Below are positions 1 through 7,062 of a stretch of DNA of 12,486 nt, piece after piece. Position 1 is the stretch's first letter, and each line of letters opens with the position of its first letter. The DNA is from Actinomycetota bacterium. GTDB taxonomy: Bacteria; Actinomycetota; Actinomycetes; S36-B12; UBA5976. The stretch is from assembly GCA_009702945.1 (NCBI GenBank), contig WLGZ01000017.1, positions 1-12,486 of the forward strand. The letters are read 5' to 3'. The position numbers and the translations under genes are program-made. The notes beneath the pieces are model-generated. The model saw nothing but the letters and a program-made list of their open reading frames with translations. It was not told the origin of the DNA and did not search any database.

Positions 1-1
1 C

Positions 2-88
2 ACTGGCCTGCCGGTATTTGATTGGGCCAATTTCATAACTTATGTCTATAACGCAACCGTTCCCCATGACTATCAGGGCATTTGCTGA
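2..88 (+). CDS. C-terminal end of an upstream gene (partial), possibly racemase-like
   Basis: An open frame runs from the window edge to TGA at 86-88 and gives 28 residues, beginning TGLPVFDWANF and ending HDYQGIC. It has no start inside the window. The ending, an L-P-V-F-D-W segment followed by an aromatic-rich helix, loosely recalls the tails of uncharacterised Asp/Glu racemase-family proteins. That is a memory-based impression from a short fragment, so the function is uncertain. The stop lies 35 bases before the next start on the same strand, with no visible terminator between, so co-transcription with the D-amino-acid dehydrogenase-like gene is likely. A racemase next to a D-amino-acid oxidising enzyme would make biochemical sense. 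Confidence 0.5.
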   Translation, partial: TGLPVFDWANFITYVYNATVPHDYQGIC

Positions 89-123
89 AAGACTGTCGTT
101 AGTTAAATCACTAGGAGAATCTC

Positions 124-1383
124 GTGCGCACAATTGTTGTTGGCGGTGGCGTTGTTGGTGTAACAACTGCTTACTACTTGTTTAAAGAAGGTCACGAAGT
201 TGTAGTTGTCGACAAAGCAACCAAAGTCGGCGCCGAAGCTACTGCGGTAAACGCAGGATTGATTGCGCCTGGTCATTGCTTTGCTTGGGCATCACCTGCG
301 GCACCAAAGATGTTGGTTAAGTCGTTGTTCGGTGAAAAGACATCGATTCGAGTTAAACCAACATTGAATCCGCGTTTTCTTTGGTGGGGTTTACAGTTCA
401 TGCGCGAGTGCACATCTGAGCGCGCTGCTATTAATACATTGGCGAAAATGCACTTGTGCGATTACAGCCAAACCAAACTTGATGAGATTGCCTTAGCGGA
501 AGGCATTGACTACCAGGGTGTAGACAAGGGCTTGTTGTACTTGTACCGCGATGCCGCAGAACTTGAACTTGGTATGGGCAAGATGAAGTTGTTAACTGAC
601 AACGGACAAAAGCTTGAGCAACTAGACATGAAGGGATTGGCTGCGGTCGATCCAGCTTTTGGCAATGCCACGGTTCAACTAGCTGGCGCAATTCACGCTC
701 CTAATGATGGCAGCGGCAACTCTGAACTTTTCACTCGCAAACTAACCGAACTGTTGATTAGTAAGGGTGTTGAGTTCAAACTCGGCGTTACGGCGAAATC
801 ATTTGTTGCTGATGGTGATCGCATCACTGGATTACAAACCGATCAAGGTTTGCTAACTGCTGACAACTACGTGCTAGCAATGGGTGTTTGGAGTCCGAAA
901 CTTTCTCGCACAGTTGGACAAGACCTTCCGGTTTATCCAGCCAAGGGTTTCTCAATGACTTTCGATCTCAAGGACAAGTCAAAGGCACCTGAACTTGGTG
1001 GCGTAGATGAAAAGACTTTGGTTGCCTGGTCACCGATGGGAGATCAACTTCGCATGTCCTCGACTGCACAGTTCTCTGGTTTTGATCGATCACACAAACC
1101 AGAAGACTTCGCAGCAATTCGAAGCACGGCAAAAGAGTTATGGCCCGATGCTGCTGATTGGGATGGCGGTTCAATGACTGCTGGTTTGCGTCCGATGACT
1201 CCAGATGGCCCACCAATTATTGGCAAGGGTAAGAAGCACAAGAACTTGTTCTACAACACTGGTCACGGTCACATGGGTTGGACTATGGCAAGTGGTTCCA
1301 GTGCTGCAATCGTTGACATCATTGCTGGTCGTACGCCAGAAATTGCCATGGATCCATTCGTTGTTCGCACTTACCGCAAGTAG
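124..1383 (+). CDS. dadA: D-amino-acid dehydrogenase-like FAD oxidoreductase (DadA family)
   Basis: Probably oxidises a D-amino acid or related amine to a 2-oxo acid and ammonia, passing electrons to the respiratory chain at the inner face of the membrane. The 419-residue length fits DadA (about 430). The N-terminus carries the FAD dinucleotide-binding motif GGGVVG at residues 7-12, followed by a DadA-like stretch with NAGLIAPG near residue 43. The C-terminal flavin-binding motif GLRPMTPDG lies at 354-362 and is followed by NTGHGHMGW, very close to DadA. The start is GTG with a strong AGGAGA ribosome site at 113-118. The SDR gene follows after 6 bases. The family is well supported. The substrate is not, because bacteria carry many DadA paralogues for hydroxyproline and other D-amino acids. 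Confidence 0.85.
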   Translation: MRTIVVGGGVVGVTTAYYLFKEGHEVVVVDKATKVGAEATAVNAGLIAPGHCFAWASPAAPKMLVKSLFGEKTSIRVKPTLNPRFLWWGLQFMRECTSERAAINTLAKMHLCDYSQTKLDEIALAEGIDYQGVDKGLLYLYRDAAELELGMGKMKLLTDNGQKLEQLDMKGLAAVDPAFGNATVQLAGAIHAPNDGSGNSELFTRKLTELLISKGVEFKLGVTAKSFVADGDRITGLQTDQGLLTADNYVLAMGVWSPKLSRTVGQDLPVYPAKGFSMTFDLKDKSKAPELGGVDEKTLVAWSPMGDQLRMSSTAQFSGFDRSHKPEDFAAIRSTAKELWPDAADWDGGSMTAGLRPMTPDGPPIIGKGKKHKNLFYNTGHGHMGWTMASGSSAAIVDIIAGRTPEIAMDPFVVRTYRK

Positions 1384-1389
1384 TTCGGT

Positions 1390-2139
1390 ATGAAAACTGC
1401 ACTGATTACCGGTGGCGCTAAAGGAATTGGCTTAGCAATTAGCCAGGAACTAATGCGTGATGGCTGGAATGTAGTCATAACCGGTAGAGATGCCCAGGCA
1501 ATCGATGCTGCAGTTGCAGGCTTAACAACAGGCACCGGTAAAGCTGTTGGCAAAGTTATGGACGTTCGAGATCGCGCTTCCATTGATGCAGTGCTGGCAG
1601 AAGTTCGCAAAGAATTCGATTCGCTTGATTCCCTAATTAACTGTGCAGGCGTAATCATTCGTGATGAGTCGGAAGTCTTGAGCGAAGCTGACTGGGAAAC
1701 AGTTATTGATACTGATCTAAGTGGCGTGTTTAGATGCAGCCAAGCTGCCTTTGCAGATCTAGAAAAAACCAAAGGTGCAACGATCGTTAACGTTGGATCG
1801 ATAGCTGGCAGCGTTGGTATCGCAGGTCGCGCCGGTTACACCGCAGCCAAAGCTGGACTTGAAGGATTAACTCGAACTCTTGGTTTGGAATGGGCCGACC
1901 GAGACATTCGAGTTAATGCTGTTGCGCCCGGTTGGACTCGCACTGAAATGGTCGCAGGCGGAATCAAAGACGGCAGACTTTCTGAAGCCGCACTAACTTC
2001 CCGGATTCCACAGAAGCGTTTAGCTGAGCCACATGAAATTGCAACCGTGGTTAAGTTCTTAATGTCTGCTGATTCCAGTTACATAACGGGTCAAACAATC
2101 ACAGTTGACGGTGGAATCACCATCAACGGCAACACTTAA
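1390..2139 (+). CDS. Short-chain dehydrogenase/reductase, FabG-like
   Basis: A cytosolic NAD(P)-dependent oxidoreductase of the classical SDR family, 249 residues, the normal length. The cofactor motif TGGAKGIG is at residues 7-14 and NCAG at 84-87. Catalytic Ser137, Tyr150 and Lys154 are present in the usual spacing, and the C-terminus has the typical SSYITGQTITVDGG segment. The fourth member of the catalytic tetrad, normally Asn in an N-L-x-G-V-F motif, reads as Asp109 (DTDLSGVF). No clear ribosome site precedes the ATG, which sits 6 bases after the upstream stop, so translational coupling is likely. It could act on a sugar acid, a 3-hydroxyacyl-CoA or another alcohol; the sequence alone does not decide. 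It converges on the GntR gene with one base between the stops. Confidence 0.88.
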   Translation: MKTALITGGAKGIGLAISQELMRDGWNVVITGRDAQAIDAAVAGLTTGTGKAVGKVMDVRDRASIDAVLAEVRKEFDSLDSLINCAGVIIRDESEVLSEADWETVIDTDLSGVFRCSQAAFADLEKTKGATIVNVGSIAGSVGIAGRAGYTAAKAGLEGLTRTLGLEWADRDIRVNAVAPGWTRTEMVAGGIKDGRLSEAALTSRIPQKRLAEPHEIATVVKFLMSADSSYITGQTITVDGGITINGNT

Positions 2140-2140
2140 A

Positions 2141-2788
2141 CTAACGAAGTTTTAAGAGCGTAACTTCTAACGCATCAAATACATGTTGCTGCGCTGTTGA
2201 TTCTGCTTCATCGGCATCATGATTCTTGATTGCTTTAAGAATCGCAGCATGACCTTTGATTGAAAGTTTGGTCTCTTCTTTGGTGTACATCTCAGCAATG
2301 CGATGGTTGAAAAAGTGCTTGCTATTACTTCGGTTGATTCTCTCTAACCGAGTGTTACCACAAGCAGTAAAAATTGCGGCGTGGAACTGATCGTTTAGGT
2401 CCACAATCAAATCTCGATCATTTGAAGTGATTAAGGAATCTTTGTGAGCGCCGATCTTTTCAATTTCTTTATAAGCAGCAGTGCCAGCCTTTTGTGCAGC
2501 TAACCGAGCAGCCATGCCTTCCAGGGATGCGCGGACTTCATAGATCTCAACGATCTCGTCGCGAGTGTGTTCCCGAACTACGTAACCACGCTTTGCAGCA
2601 ACCACTAAGCCTTCAGCTTCGAGCAGTTGTAAAGCTTCTCGGATTGGGGTGCGCGAAGTCTTTAGCCGCTCGGCCAAATCAACGGCAATCAATCTTTCGT
2701 TTGGACGAATCTTGCCTTGAATGATTTCATCCCGAAGTAGTGTCAGGGCGTCAAAGGTTAGTGAACCTTTAGGTGACAAATCAGTCAT
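2141..2788 (-). CDS. GntR-family transcriptional regulator, FadR/FCD subfamily
   Basis: A 215-residue DNA-binding regulator. Residues about 10-72 form the winged helix-turn-helix, including the characteristic TSRTPIREALQLLEAEGLV segment at 44-62. Residues about 78-215 form an all-helical FCD ligand-binding domain. FCD proteins often bind a metal with one Asp/Asn and three His; here His136 (in QFHAAIF), His180 and His202 are in place, with Asn132 at the usual Asp position, which is common in the family. Ligands are usually carboxylic acids. The gene is divergent from the acyl-CoA dehydrogenase and shares a 75-93-base upstream region holding a perfect palindrome, so it probably regulates itself and the ACAD-kinase pair. 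A weak AGGGC ribosome site lies at 2798-2802. It could also act on the DadA-SDR genes, which end against it. Confidence 0.9.
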   Translation of the reverse strand: MTDLSPKGSLTFDALTLLRDEIIQGKIRPNERLIAVDLAERLKTSRTPIREALQLLEAEGLVVAAKRGYVVREHTRDEIVEIYEVRASLEGMAARLAAQKAGTAAYKEIEKIGAHKDSLITSNDRDLIVDLNDQFHAAIFTACGNTRLERINRSNSKHFFNHRIAEMYTKEETKLSIKGHAAILKAIKNHDADEAESTAQQHVFDALEVTLLKLR

Positions 2789-2813
2789 TTCGAAATAGCC
2801 CTAATGTTTGAGA

Positions 2814-2823
2814 AGTTATAACT
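2814..2823. promoter_or_regulatory. Candidate GntR operator, perfect 10-bp palindrome
   Basis: AGTTATAACT is its own reverse complement and sits between the divergent GntR and acyl-CoA dehydrogenase genes. A second, wider inverted repeat, TTTGAG (2807-2812) and CTCAAA (2822-2827), surrounds nearly the same axis. FadR-type operators are short palindromes with GT and AC half-sites, which this matches loosely (GT, four bases, AC). The palindrome contains a TATAAC-like -10 hexamer on each strand, so a bound repressor could block both directions. This is inference from position and symmetry. Confidence 0.42.
2815..2822. promoter_or_regulatory. Overlapping divergent -10 elements
   Basis: Reading rightward, TATAAC occupies 2817-2822; reading leftward, TATAAC is the complement of 2815-2820. 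Each matches five of six bases of the sigma-70 -10 consensus. The implied transcription starts are near 2829 (plus) and 2808 (minus), leaving about 20 untranslated bases before the upstream ORF at 2848 and before the GntR start at 2788. No good -35 hexamer was found on either strand, so the promoter may be weak or activated. An alternative plus -10, TAGAAT at 2841-2846, would place the start inside the upstream ORF. Confidence 0.3.
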
Positions 2824-2847
2824 CAAAGCATAACGGAAGATAGAATT

Positions 2848-2892
2848 ATGACTACGAAAACTATTGTTATGGATTCCTCACATGAGCTATGA
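2848..2892 (+). CDS. Possible 14-codon upstream ORF (leader peptide) overlapping the ACAD start
   Basis: ATG at 2848 opens a 14-residue frame (MTTKTIVMDSSHEL) ending with TGA at 2890-2892. It has a good ribosome site, GGAAGA at 2835-2840, seven bases before the ATG. The acyl-CoA dehydrogenase ATG at 2882 lies inside its last codons in another frame and has no ribosome site of its own. The arrangement fits a translated leader that delivers ribosomes to the main start by stop-restart coupling. It could also be chance, or the remnant of an older start shifted by an indel. Confidence 0.35.
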   Translation: MTTKTIVMDSSHEL

Positions 2893-4075
2893 GTTTGATC
2901 AAGATCAGCAAGTGAAAGAATTCGCATTGCGAGTTCGCAACTTCATTAATTCTGAAGTTGTTCCGCACGAGCCGGAACTAAATCCGGATTCACATGGCAT
3001 CAATCCAGATTTACGTATTGTGTTGCAAGAAAAAGCGCGAGCTGCAAATGTATTTGCGCCAACAGCGCCAAAAGAATTTGGTGGTCACGGATTCAATCAC
3101 GTTGCCCAAGCCGTAATCCTCGAAGAGTCTGGTCGCAGCTTATTGGGACCAACTGCGATGAACTGTGCTGCTCCAGATGAAGGCAACATTTTGTTGTTAC
3201 ACAAAATTGCAACGCCAGAGCAGCGTGCTAAATACTTAGCGCCACTGTCTAAAGGCGAGATCAGATCTTCATTTGCAATGACGGAACCTAGTCCAGGTGC
3301 TGGCGCGGATCCAAACCTGCTTTCAACTAGTGCCGAGAAAACTGGCAATGGTTGGATTATCAACGGCAATAAGTGGCTGATCACGGGCGCTGATGGTTCT
3401 AGCTTCTCGATCGTTATGGCAAAGACTTCTGGCGGTGCAACCATGTTCTTGGTTGATGCTGACAATCCAGGTATGAAGGTCGTGCGCAGCCTAGACACTT
3501 TAGATAGTGCTTTCACTGGCGGTCATGGTGTCGTGGACTTTACTAACTGCGAAGTTTCTGATGATGCCGTACTTGGTCAAGTTGATGAAGGTTTCGTAAA
3601 TGCCCAAGTTCGCCTAGGACCTGCTCGCCTAACCCATTGCATGCGTTGGTTAGGTGCTGCGCGCCGAGCACATGAATCTGCTGTGGCATATGCGGCTGCT
3701 CGCCCAATGTTTGGAACTGAATTGGCCTCCTTAGGTATGGCACAACAAATGATTGCCGACAATGAAATCGACATCGCTGCCTGTCGTGCGCTAATCCATA
3801 GAGCTGCCTGGGTTTTGGATCAAGGCCTACCAGCCCGCGCGGAAACTTCAATTGCTAAAACCTTTGTTGCCGAAGCCACCTTTAGAATCGTGGATCGCTC
3901 GATGCAACTTTGTGGTGCAAAGGGAACTTCTAGCGAACTGCCAATCGCACACATCTTCCGTGACATTCGACCATTCCGAATTTATGACGGGCCATCTGAA
4001 GTTCACCGTTGGTCAATTTCGCGTCGATCAGTTCGTCATTCACAGGCAGGCAAGTTGCCTGGAGACTGGGCGTGA
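2882..4075 (+). CDS. Acyl-CoA dehydrogenase family protein, ACAD10/ACAD11-like
   Basis: A 397-residue FAD enzyme with the ACAD fold. The ATG at 2882 (MSYEFDQDQQ) is chosen because it matches the usual ACAD beginning; a TTG at 2864 would add six atypical residues. The middle of the protein carries FAMTEPSPGAGADP and NGNKWLITGADGS, the flavin and substrate segments of the family. Near the C-terminus, residues 367-374 read IYDGPSEV, followed by H, where classical ACADs have Y-E-G-T. Asp369 therefore sits at the catalytic Glu position. The D-G-P-x-E-V-H form is the one I associate with ACAD10/ACAD11. The stop overlaps the start of a phosphotransferase-fold kinase by four bases (GTGA), the same pairing that is fused in ACAD10/11. 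The likely role is handling of a phosphorylated 4-hydroxyacyl-CoA; ordinary acyl-CoA dehydrogenation is the alternative. Confidence 0.88.
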   Translation: MSYEFDQDQQVKEFALRVRNFINSEVVPHEPELNPDSHGINPDLRIVLQEKARAANVFAPTAPKEFGGHGFNHVAQAVILEESGRSLLGPTAMNCAAPDEGNILLLHKIATPEQRAKYLAPLSKGEIRSSFAMTEPSPGAGADPNLLSTSAEKTGNGWIINGNKWLITGADGSSFSIVMAKTSGGATMFLVDADNPGMKVVRSLDTLDSAFTGGHGVVDFTNCEVSDDAVLGQVDEGFVNAQVRLGPARLTHCMRWLGAARRAHESAVAYAAARPMFGTELASLGMAQQMIADNEIDIAACRALIHRAAWVLDQGLPARAETSIAKTFVAEATFRIVDRSMQLCGAKGTSSELPIAHIFRDIRPFRIYDGPSEVHRWSISRRSVRHSQAGKLPGDWA

Positions 4076-5160
4076 CAAAAGAAATCTCCGATCCGCCAGG
4101 ATTGCGATTAGCTCCACTTAGTTTGTGGATGCAAGAAAACGTTGCAGACTTTGATGCCAGCAGTCCAATCCAAGCTACTTTGCTTGCCGGTGGTCGCTCC
4201 AACGTTTCGTATCGAATAGATGATGCAAGCAATTCAAGCTGGGTACTTCGTCGTCCACCGCTAGGTCACATCATGCCTTCAGCTCATGACATGGGTCGAG
4301 AGTTTCGAGTGCTTTCGGGTTTGAATAAAGTTTCGTTTCCAACACCAACAACTCGTGGGTACTGCGAAGACGAAAATGTCATCGGAGCCAAATTCATGAT
4401 GATGGATTTTGTTGATGGTCGAGTAATTGAATCAGCGAAAACCGCCGAGTCACTTTCGCCGCAGCAAGCTAGCGAGATCTCACAGGAACTTGTCGACACC
4501 TTGGCACGATTGCACGCCGTTGATCCAGTTGCTGCTGGATTAGATCAGCTCGGTAAACCAGCTGGCTACCTGCAGCGCCAGGTTAAGCGTTGGGGTGAAC
4601 AATGGCAGATCACCAAGACGCGTGAACTTCCAGAGATTGAAGCACTTCATGCTTGGCTGGAAACTGCAATTGCAAAAGTTCCAGACTCACTTCCAGCTTC
4701 AATCGTTCATGGCGATTACCGAATCGACAATGTAATTCTGGATAGCACTAAGAGCGAAATCATTGCAGTGCTCGATTGGGAAATGTCCACGCTGGGTGAT
4801 CCAATCTCGGACCTTGCCATCTCATTGGTCTATTGGAGCCAAGCAACTGACACATTACGCAAAAAGATTCCAGTCGCCGAAGATGTCACAAGTGGCCCAG
4901 GATTTTGGTCTAGGCAACAAGTTTTGGATCGTTATGTTGAACAAACTGGTCTAGACGTTTCTCACCTGGATGAATGTGTTGCGCTGGCTTGTTTTAAGTT
5001 GGCAGTAATTATGGAATCGATCCATCACAGGAACTTAAGTGGCCAACAATTGGGCGCGGCTGCGGGAGCGCAAAGCACAATGGGTGAAGCAACAGTGGCA
5101 TTAACTGAACTTGGACTGGCAGTAACAACCAGTGGAGCAATTGCAGCTTTAAACAATTAG
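4072..5160 (+). CDS. Phosphotransferase (APH/ChoK fold), probable 4-hydroxyacyl-CoA kinase
   Basis: A 362-residue kinase of the aminoglycoside phosphotransferase/choline kinase fold. The GTG at 4072 overlaps the ACAD stop (GTGA) and has GGAG at 4061-4064, seven bases upstream. An open frame reaches back to 4009, but those codons lie inside the ACAD gene. Near residue 42 a nucleotide-binding loop reads LAGGRSNVSYRI. The catalytic loop HGDYRIDN spans 213-220 with Asp215 as base and Asn220, and the metal-binding DWEMSTLGDP begins at Asp235. The DWExSTLGDPxxDL form is typical of the kinase part of ACAD10/11 and of LvaA-type enzymes, not of antibiotic-resistance kinases. Coupling to the ACAD suggests that it phosphorylates the 4-hydroxyl of a CoA thioester. 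The substrate is inferred. The stop TAG overlaps the stop of the convergent oxidoreductase. Confidence 0.87.
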   Translation: MTKEISDPPGLRLAPLSLWMQENVADFDASSPIQATLLAGGRSNVSYRIDDASNSSWVLRRPPLGHIMPSAHDMGREFRVLSGLNKVSFPTPTTRGYCEDENVIGAKFMMMDFVDGRVIESAKTAESLSPQQASEISQELVDTLARLHAVDPVAAGLDQLGKPAGYLQRQVKRWGEQWQITKTRELPEIEALHAWLETAIAKVPDSLPASIVHGDYRIDNVILDSTKSEIIAVLDWEMSTLGDPISDLAISLVYWSQATDTLRKKIPVAEDVTSGPGFWSRQQVLDRYVEQTGLDVSHLDECVALACFKLAVIMESIHHRNLSGQQLGAAAGAQSTMGEATVALTELGLAVTTSGAIAALNN

Positions 5161-6452
5161 CCCATCACGGTGCCGGATGAATTTTCATTCAAAGCACGTT
5201 TGCGTGAGAAAGTTCCAAGATTGATTTCTTGCTTAGTGTGTTCAGTGCGGTAAATCACTGGATCTGAATCATGATCGTGACCGGCTTCGACTGCAGTAAT
5301 TAGTTCAGCCATTAAACGACCTGATGTTGGTGCGTTCTTGAACTGATTGCCACTGCTGCCGATTGCCATGTAGTAACCAGGTAGTTCGCTCTTGTCATAG
5401 ATCGGCGTCCAGTCGGACGAAACGTCATAAACACCAACGACTCCGCTGGCACTTGATGGCACTGATAAGTCTGGAAGGCGTCGGGCAGCGCGAGTTACTT
5501 GGGCATCGAATAGTTCTTGGGTGCGAACCATGTTTACGTCGTCTGGGTTTTCCACCCACTGGAACTCGTCGCACTCAGGTTCTGTGCCACCTACCAAGAG
5601 GGCGTGGCCTGACTCTGGGCGAATGTAAACACCTAGGTCTAAGTCTCCGATGATTGGGTTGTTATCAAATTTCTCTGGCGCAGATACATGGTGGACTTCT
5701 TGACGCATTGGGCGAACCGAAACTGTGAAGTCGGAACCAACCCCAGCTAAATCGTTGATTCGACTAGCCCAAGGGCCACCAACATTTACTACTACAGGAC
5801 TTTCAATCTGCTCGCCGTCGTTTAACTCAACACCACAAACTCGACCATCAGCAGTCAAGATTTCGGTAACTTCTTTTTTGAATTTGAATTCAACACCTAA
5901 GCGCATAGCAGCATTGGCTAAATTAACTGTGGCAAGTAATGGATCGTTAATGTATCCACCTTCCGGGGTGTACATAGCTTCAATTGAATCTGTGGCGTCT
6001 TCCCAGAATTCGTCATCATCGATTTTCTTTGGTGGCCAATACATTCCGGTATCAATGCCAGGAACAATTTCCTGCATTCGTTTAGCCCCAACAACTTCAT
6101 GTTTGATTCCAACTGCAGTAAACAATTCCTGAGTTAGTGGAATCGATACCACCGGTACTTTCACCATCAGCACGCCAATGTTGCGAACTTCAGCAAGCAC
6201 TTCGTCAGCAGGTGCATTCAAGTGAGTGCGCCAATTTTTCCAACATTGAAACGCTTCCCAAGAAAGTGCGACTGCATCGTATGTCGAGTAGTTGAATCGA
6301 ATCACAGCGCTGGATGAACTTGTTGAGCCAAGTCCAGGTGCGGCAGCTTTATCAACAACGATTACCGACAAGCCTTTTCGTGCCAACTCATAAGCAACCG
6401 AGGAGCCAATCACTCCAGCCCCAATTACTACGGCATCGCACTTACTTGTCAT
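5157..6452 (-). CDS. FAD-dependent oxidoreductase, sarcosine oxidase beta subunit-like
   Basis: A 431-residue flavoprotein of the DAO family, expected to oxidise a secondary or N-methylated amine or amino acid in the cytosol. The FAD motif GAGVIG is at residues 11-16. It is followed by GSTSSSSAVIR at 42-52, close to the GSTGxSSAxxR of SoxB-like proteins. The C-terminal part has GVYDVSSDWTPIYD and a flavin-contact GSSGNQFKNAP segment at about 363-376. A charged 50-residue tail ends the protein. A strong AGGAGA ribosome site (complement of 6460-6465) lies seven bases before the ATG. No SoxA, SoxD or SoxG partners are seen, so a single-subunit enzyme is more likely than heterotetrameric sarcosine oxidase. 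Substrates such as sarcosine, dimethylglycine, glycerol-3-phosphate or D-amino acids cannot be told apart here. Confidence 0.82.
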   Translation of the reverse strand: MTSKCDAVVIGAGVIGSSVAYELARKGLSVIVVDKAAAPGLGSTSSSSAVIRFNYSTYDAVALSWEAFQCWKNWRTHLNAPADEVLAEVRNIGVLMVKVPVVSIPLTQELFTAVGIKHEVVGAKRMQEIVPGIDTGMYWPPKKIDDDEFWEDATDSIEAMYTPEGGYINDPLLATVNLANAAMRLGVEFKFKKEVTEILTADGRVCGVELNDGEQIESPVVVNVGGPWASRINDLAGVGSDFTVSVRPMRQEVHHVSAPEKFDNNPIIGDLDLGVYIRPESGHALLVGGTEPECDEFQWVENPDDVNMVRTQELFDAQVTRAARRLPDLSVPSSASGVVGVYDVSSDWTPIYDKSELPGYYMAIGSSGNQFKNAPTSGRLMAELITAVEAGHDHDSDPVIYRTEHTKQEINLGTFSRKRALNENSSGTVMG

Positions 6453-6505
6453 TTCAAAATCTCCTGAATCTCTAAATCCATTGTTTCAGGAAACCAACTT
6501 CAGTG

Positions 6506-6967
6506 TTACAAAACTTCAAATACACAAACTAGAAAAGTGCCAAGAAACATGTAGGGACCAAAAGCGAGTCTTGATTTTCGGGTCATTCGCTTGGTTACTA
6601 ATCCGATTACTGCCACCAGTCCGGCAATGAGAAATGAAACGAAGATTGCCACCAGCCACTGATTAGCGGAATACCACCCAACGCAGAGGCCAAGCGGAAA
6701 AGCAAACTTCACATCACCCATACCAAGCGAACCCCTGCTAACTAGATAAAGCAGCAGGTAAACGATTGTTGTAACGCCCGCTATGCCTAAGGCTGTCCCA
6801 AATCGGTCAAAATCAGATGCCATCCAACTGATTGCAGCCACGATGAGGATTTGAGTTGCAGTGAACCAGCCAACCAATTGGTTCGGCAGTCGATGGCTTT
6901 TGAAGTCGACGATCGAAAGTCGAGCTCCGAAATAGGCCAGCGGAATCATGGGCAGGAAACTGATCAT
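6506..6967 (-). CDS. Prepilin peptidase, A24 family (short, catalytic domain only)
   Basis: A 153-residue polytopic inner-membrane aspartyl protease that would cleave the leader of type IV prepilin or Tad/Flp-like pilin precursors at the cytoplasmic face. Both A24 catalytic aspartates are visible: Asp21 in SIVDFKSHRLPN and Asp85 in the hallmark GMGD (82-85), followed by V-K-F. The C-terminus contains AFGPYMFLG, matching the family's P-F-G-P-x-x-x-L-G. About five hydrophobic segments are apparent. The N-terminal methyltransferase domain of PilD is absent, as in TadV/CpaA and archaeal forms. The ATG at 6967 is bounded by an in-frame stop two codons upstream; the best ribosome site is a distant GGGGA. 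No pilin or assembly gene is nearby. It lies 53 bases upstream of the oxidoreductase gene on the same strand. Confidence 0.85.
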   Translation of the reverse strand: MISFLPMIPLAYFGARLSIVDFKSHRLPNQLVGWFTATQILIVAAISWMASDFDRFGTALGIAGVTTIVYLLLYLVSRGSLGMGDVKFAFPLGLCVGWYSANQWLVAIFVSFLIAGLVAVIGLVTKRMTRKSRLAFGPYMFLGTFLVCVFEVL

Positions 6968-7062
6968 TATTCAAAGTTAATTCCCCGACGCAAGGCTCTC
7001 GAAAATCTATCCACAGGCCTGCCCTAGACTCGGAACACTTGATCTACTTAGAGGAGATTGTC

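Noticed and set aside
3852..4121. Plus-strand 89-codon frame within the end of the ACAD gene
   Set aside because: It overlaps the well-supported ACAD and kinase genes in another frame and shows no recognisable protein features.
4072..5160. Aminoglycoside-resistance kinase
   Set aside because: The APH fold is present, but the DWEMSTLGDP form and the overlap with an ACAD gene point to CoA-thioester metabolism, not drug resistance.
6481..6497. GTTTC-AG-GAAAC inverted repeat between the prepilin peptidase and oxidoreductase genes
   Set aside because: The loop would be only two bases, the stem is AT-rich and no T-run follows, so terminator activity is doubtful.
7007..7015. CTATCCACA, one base off the DnaA-box consensus
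   Set aside because: It is a single copy with no other DnaA boxes, AT-rich unwinding element or dnaA/dnaN genes near it, so it does not support an origin.
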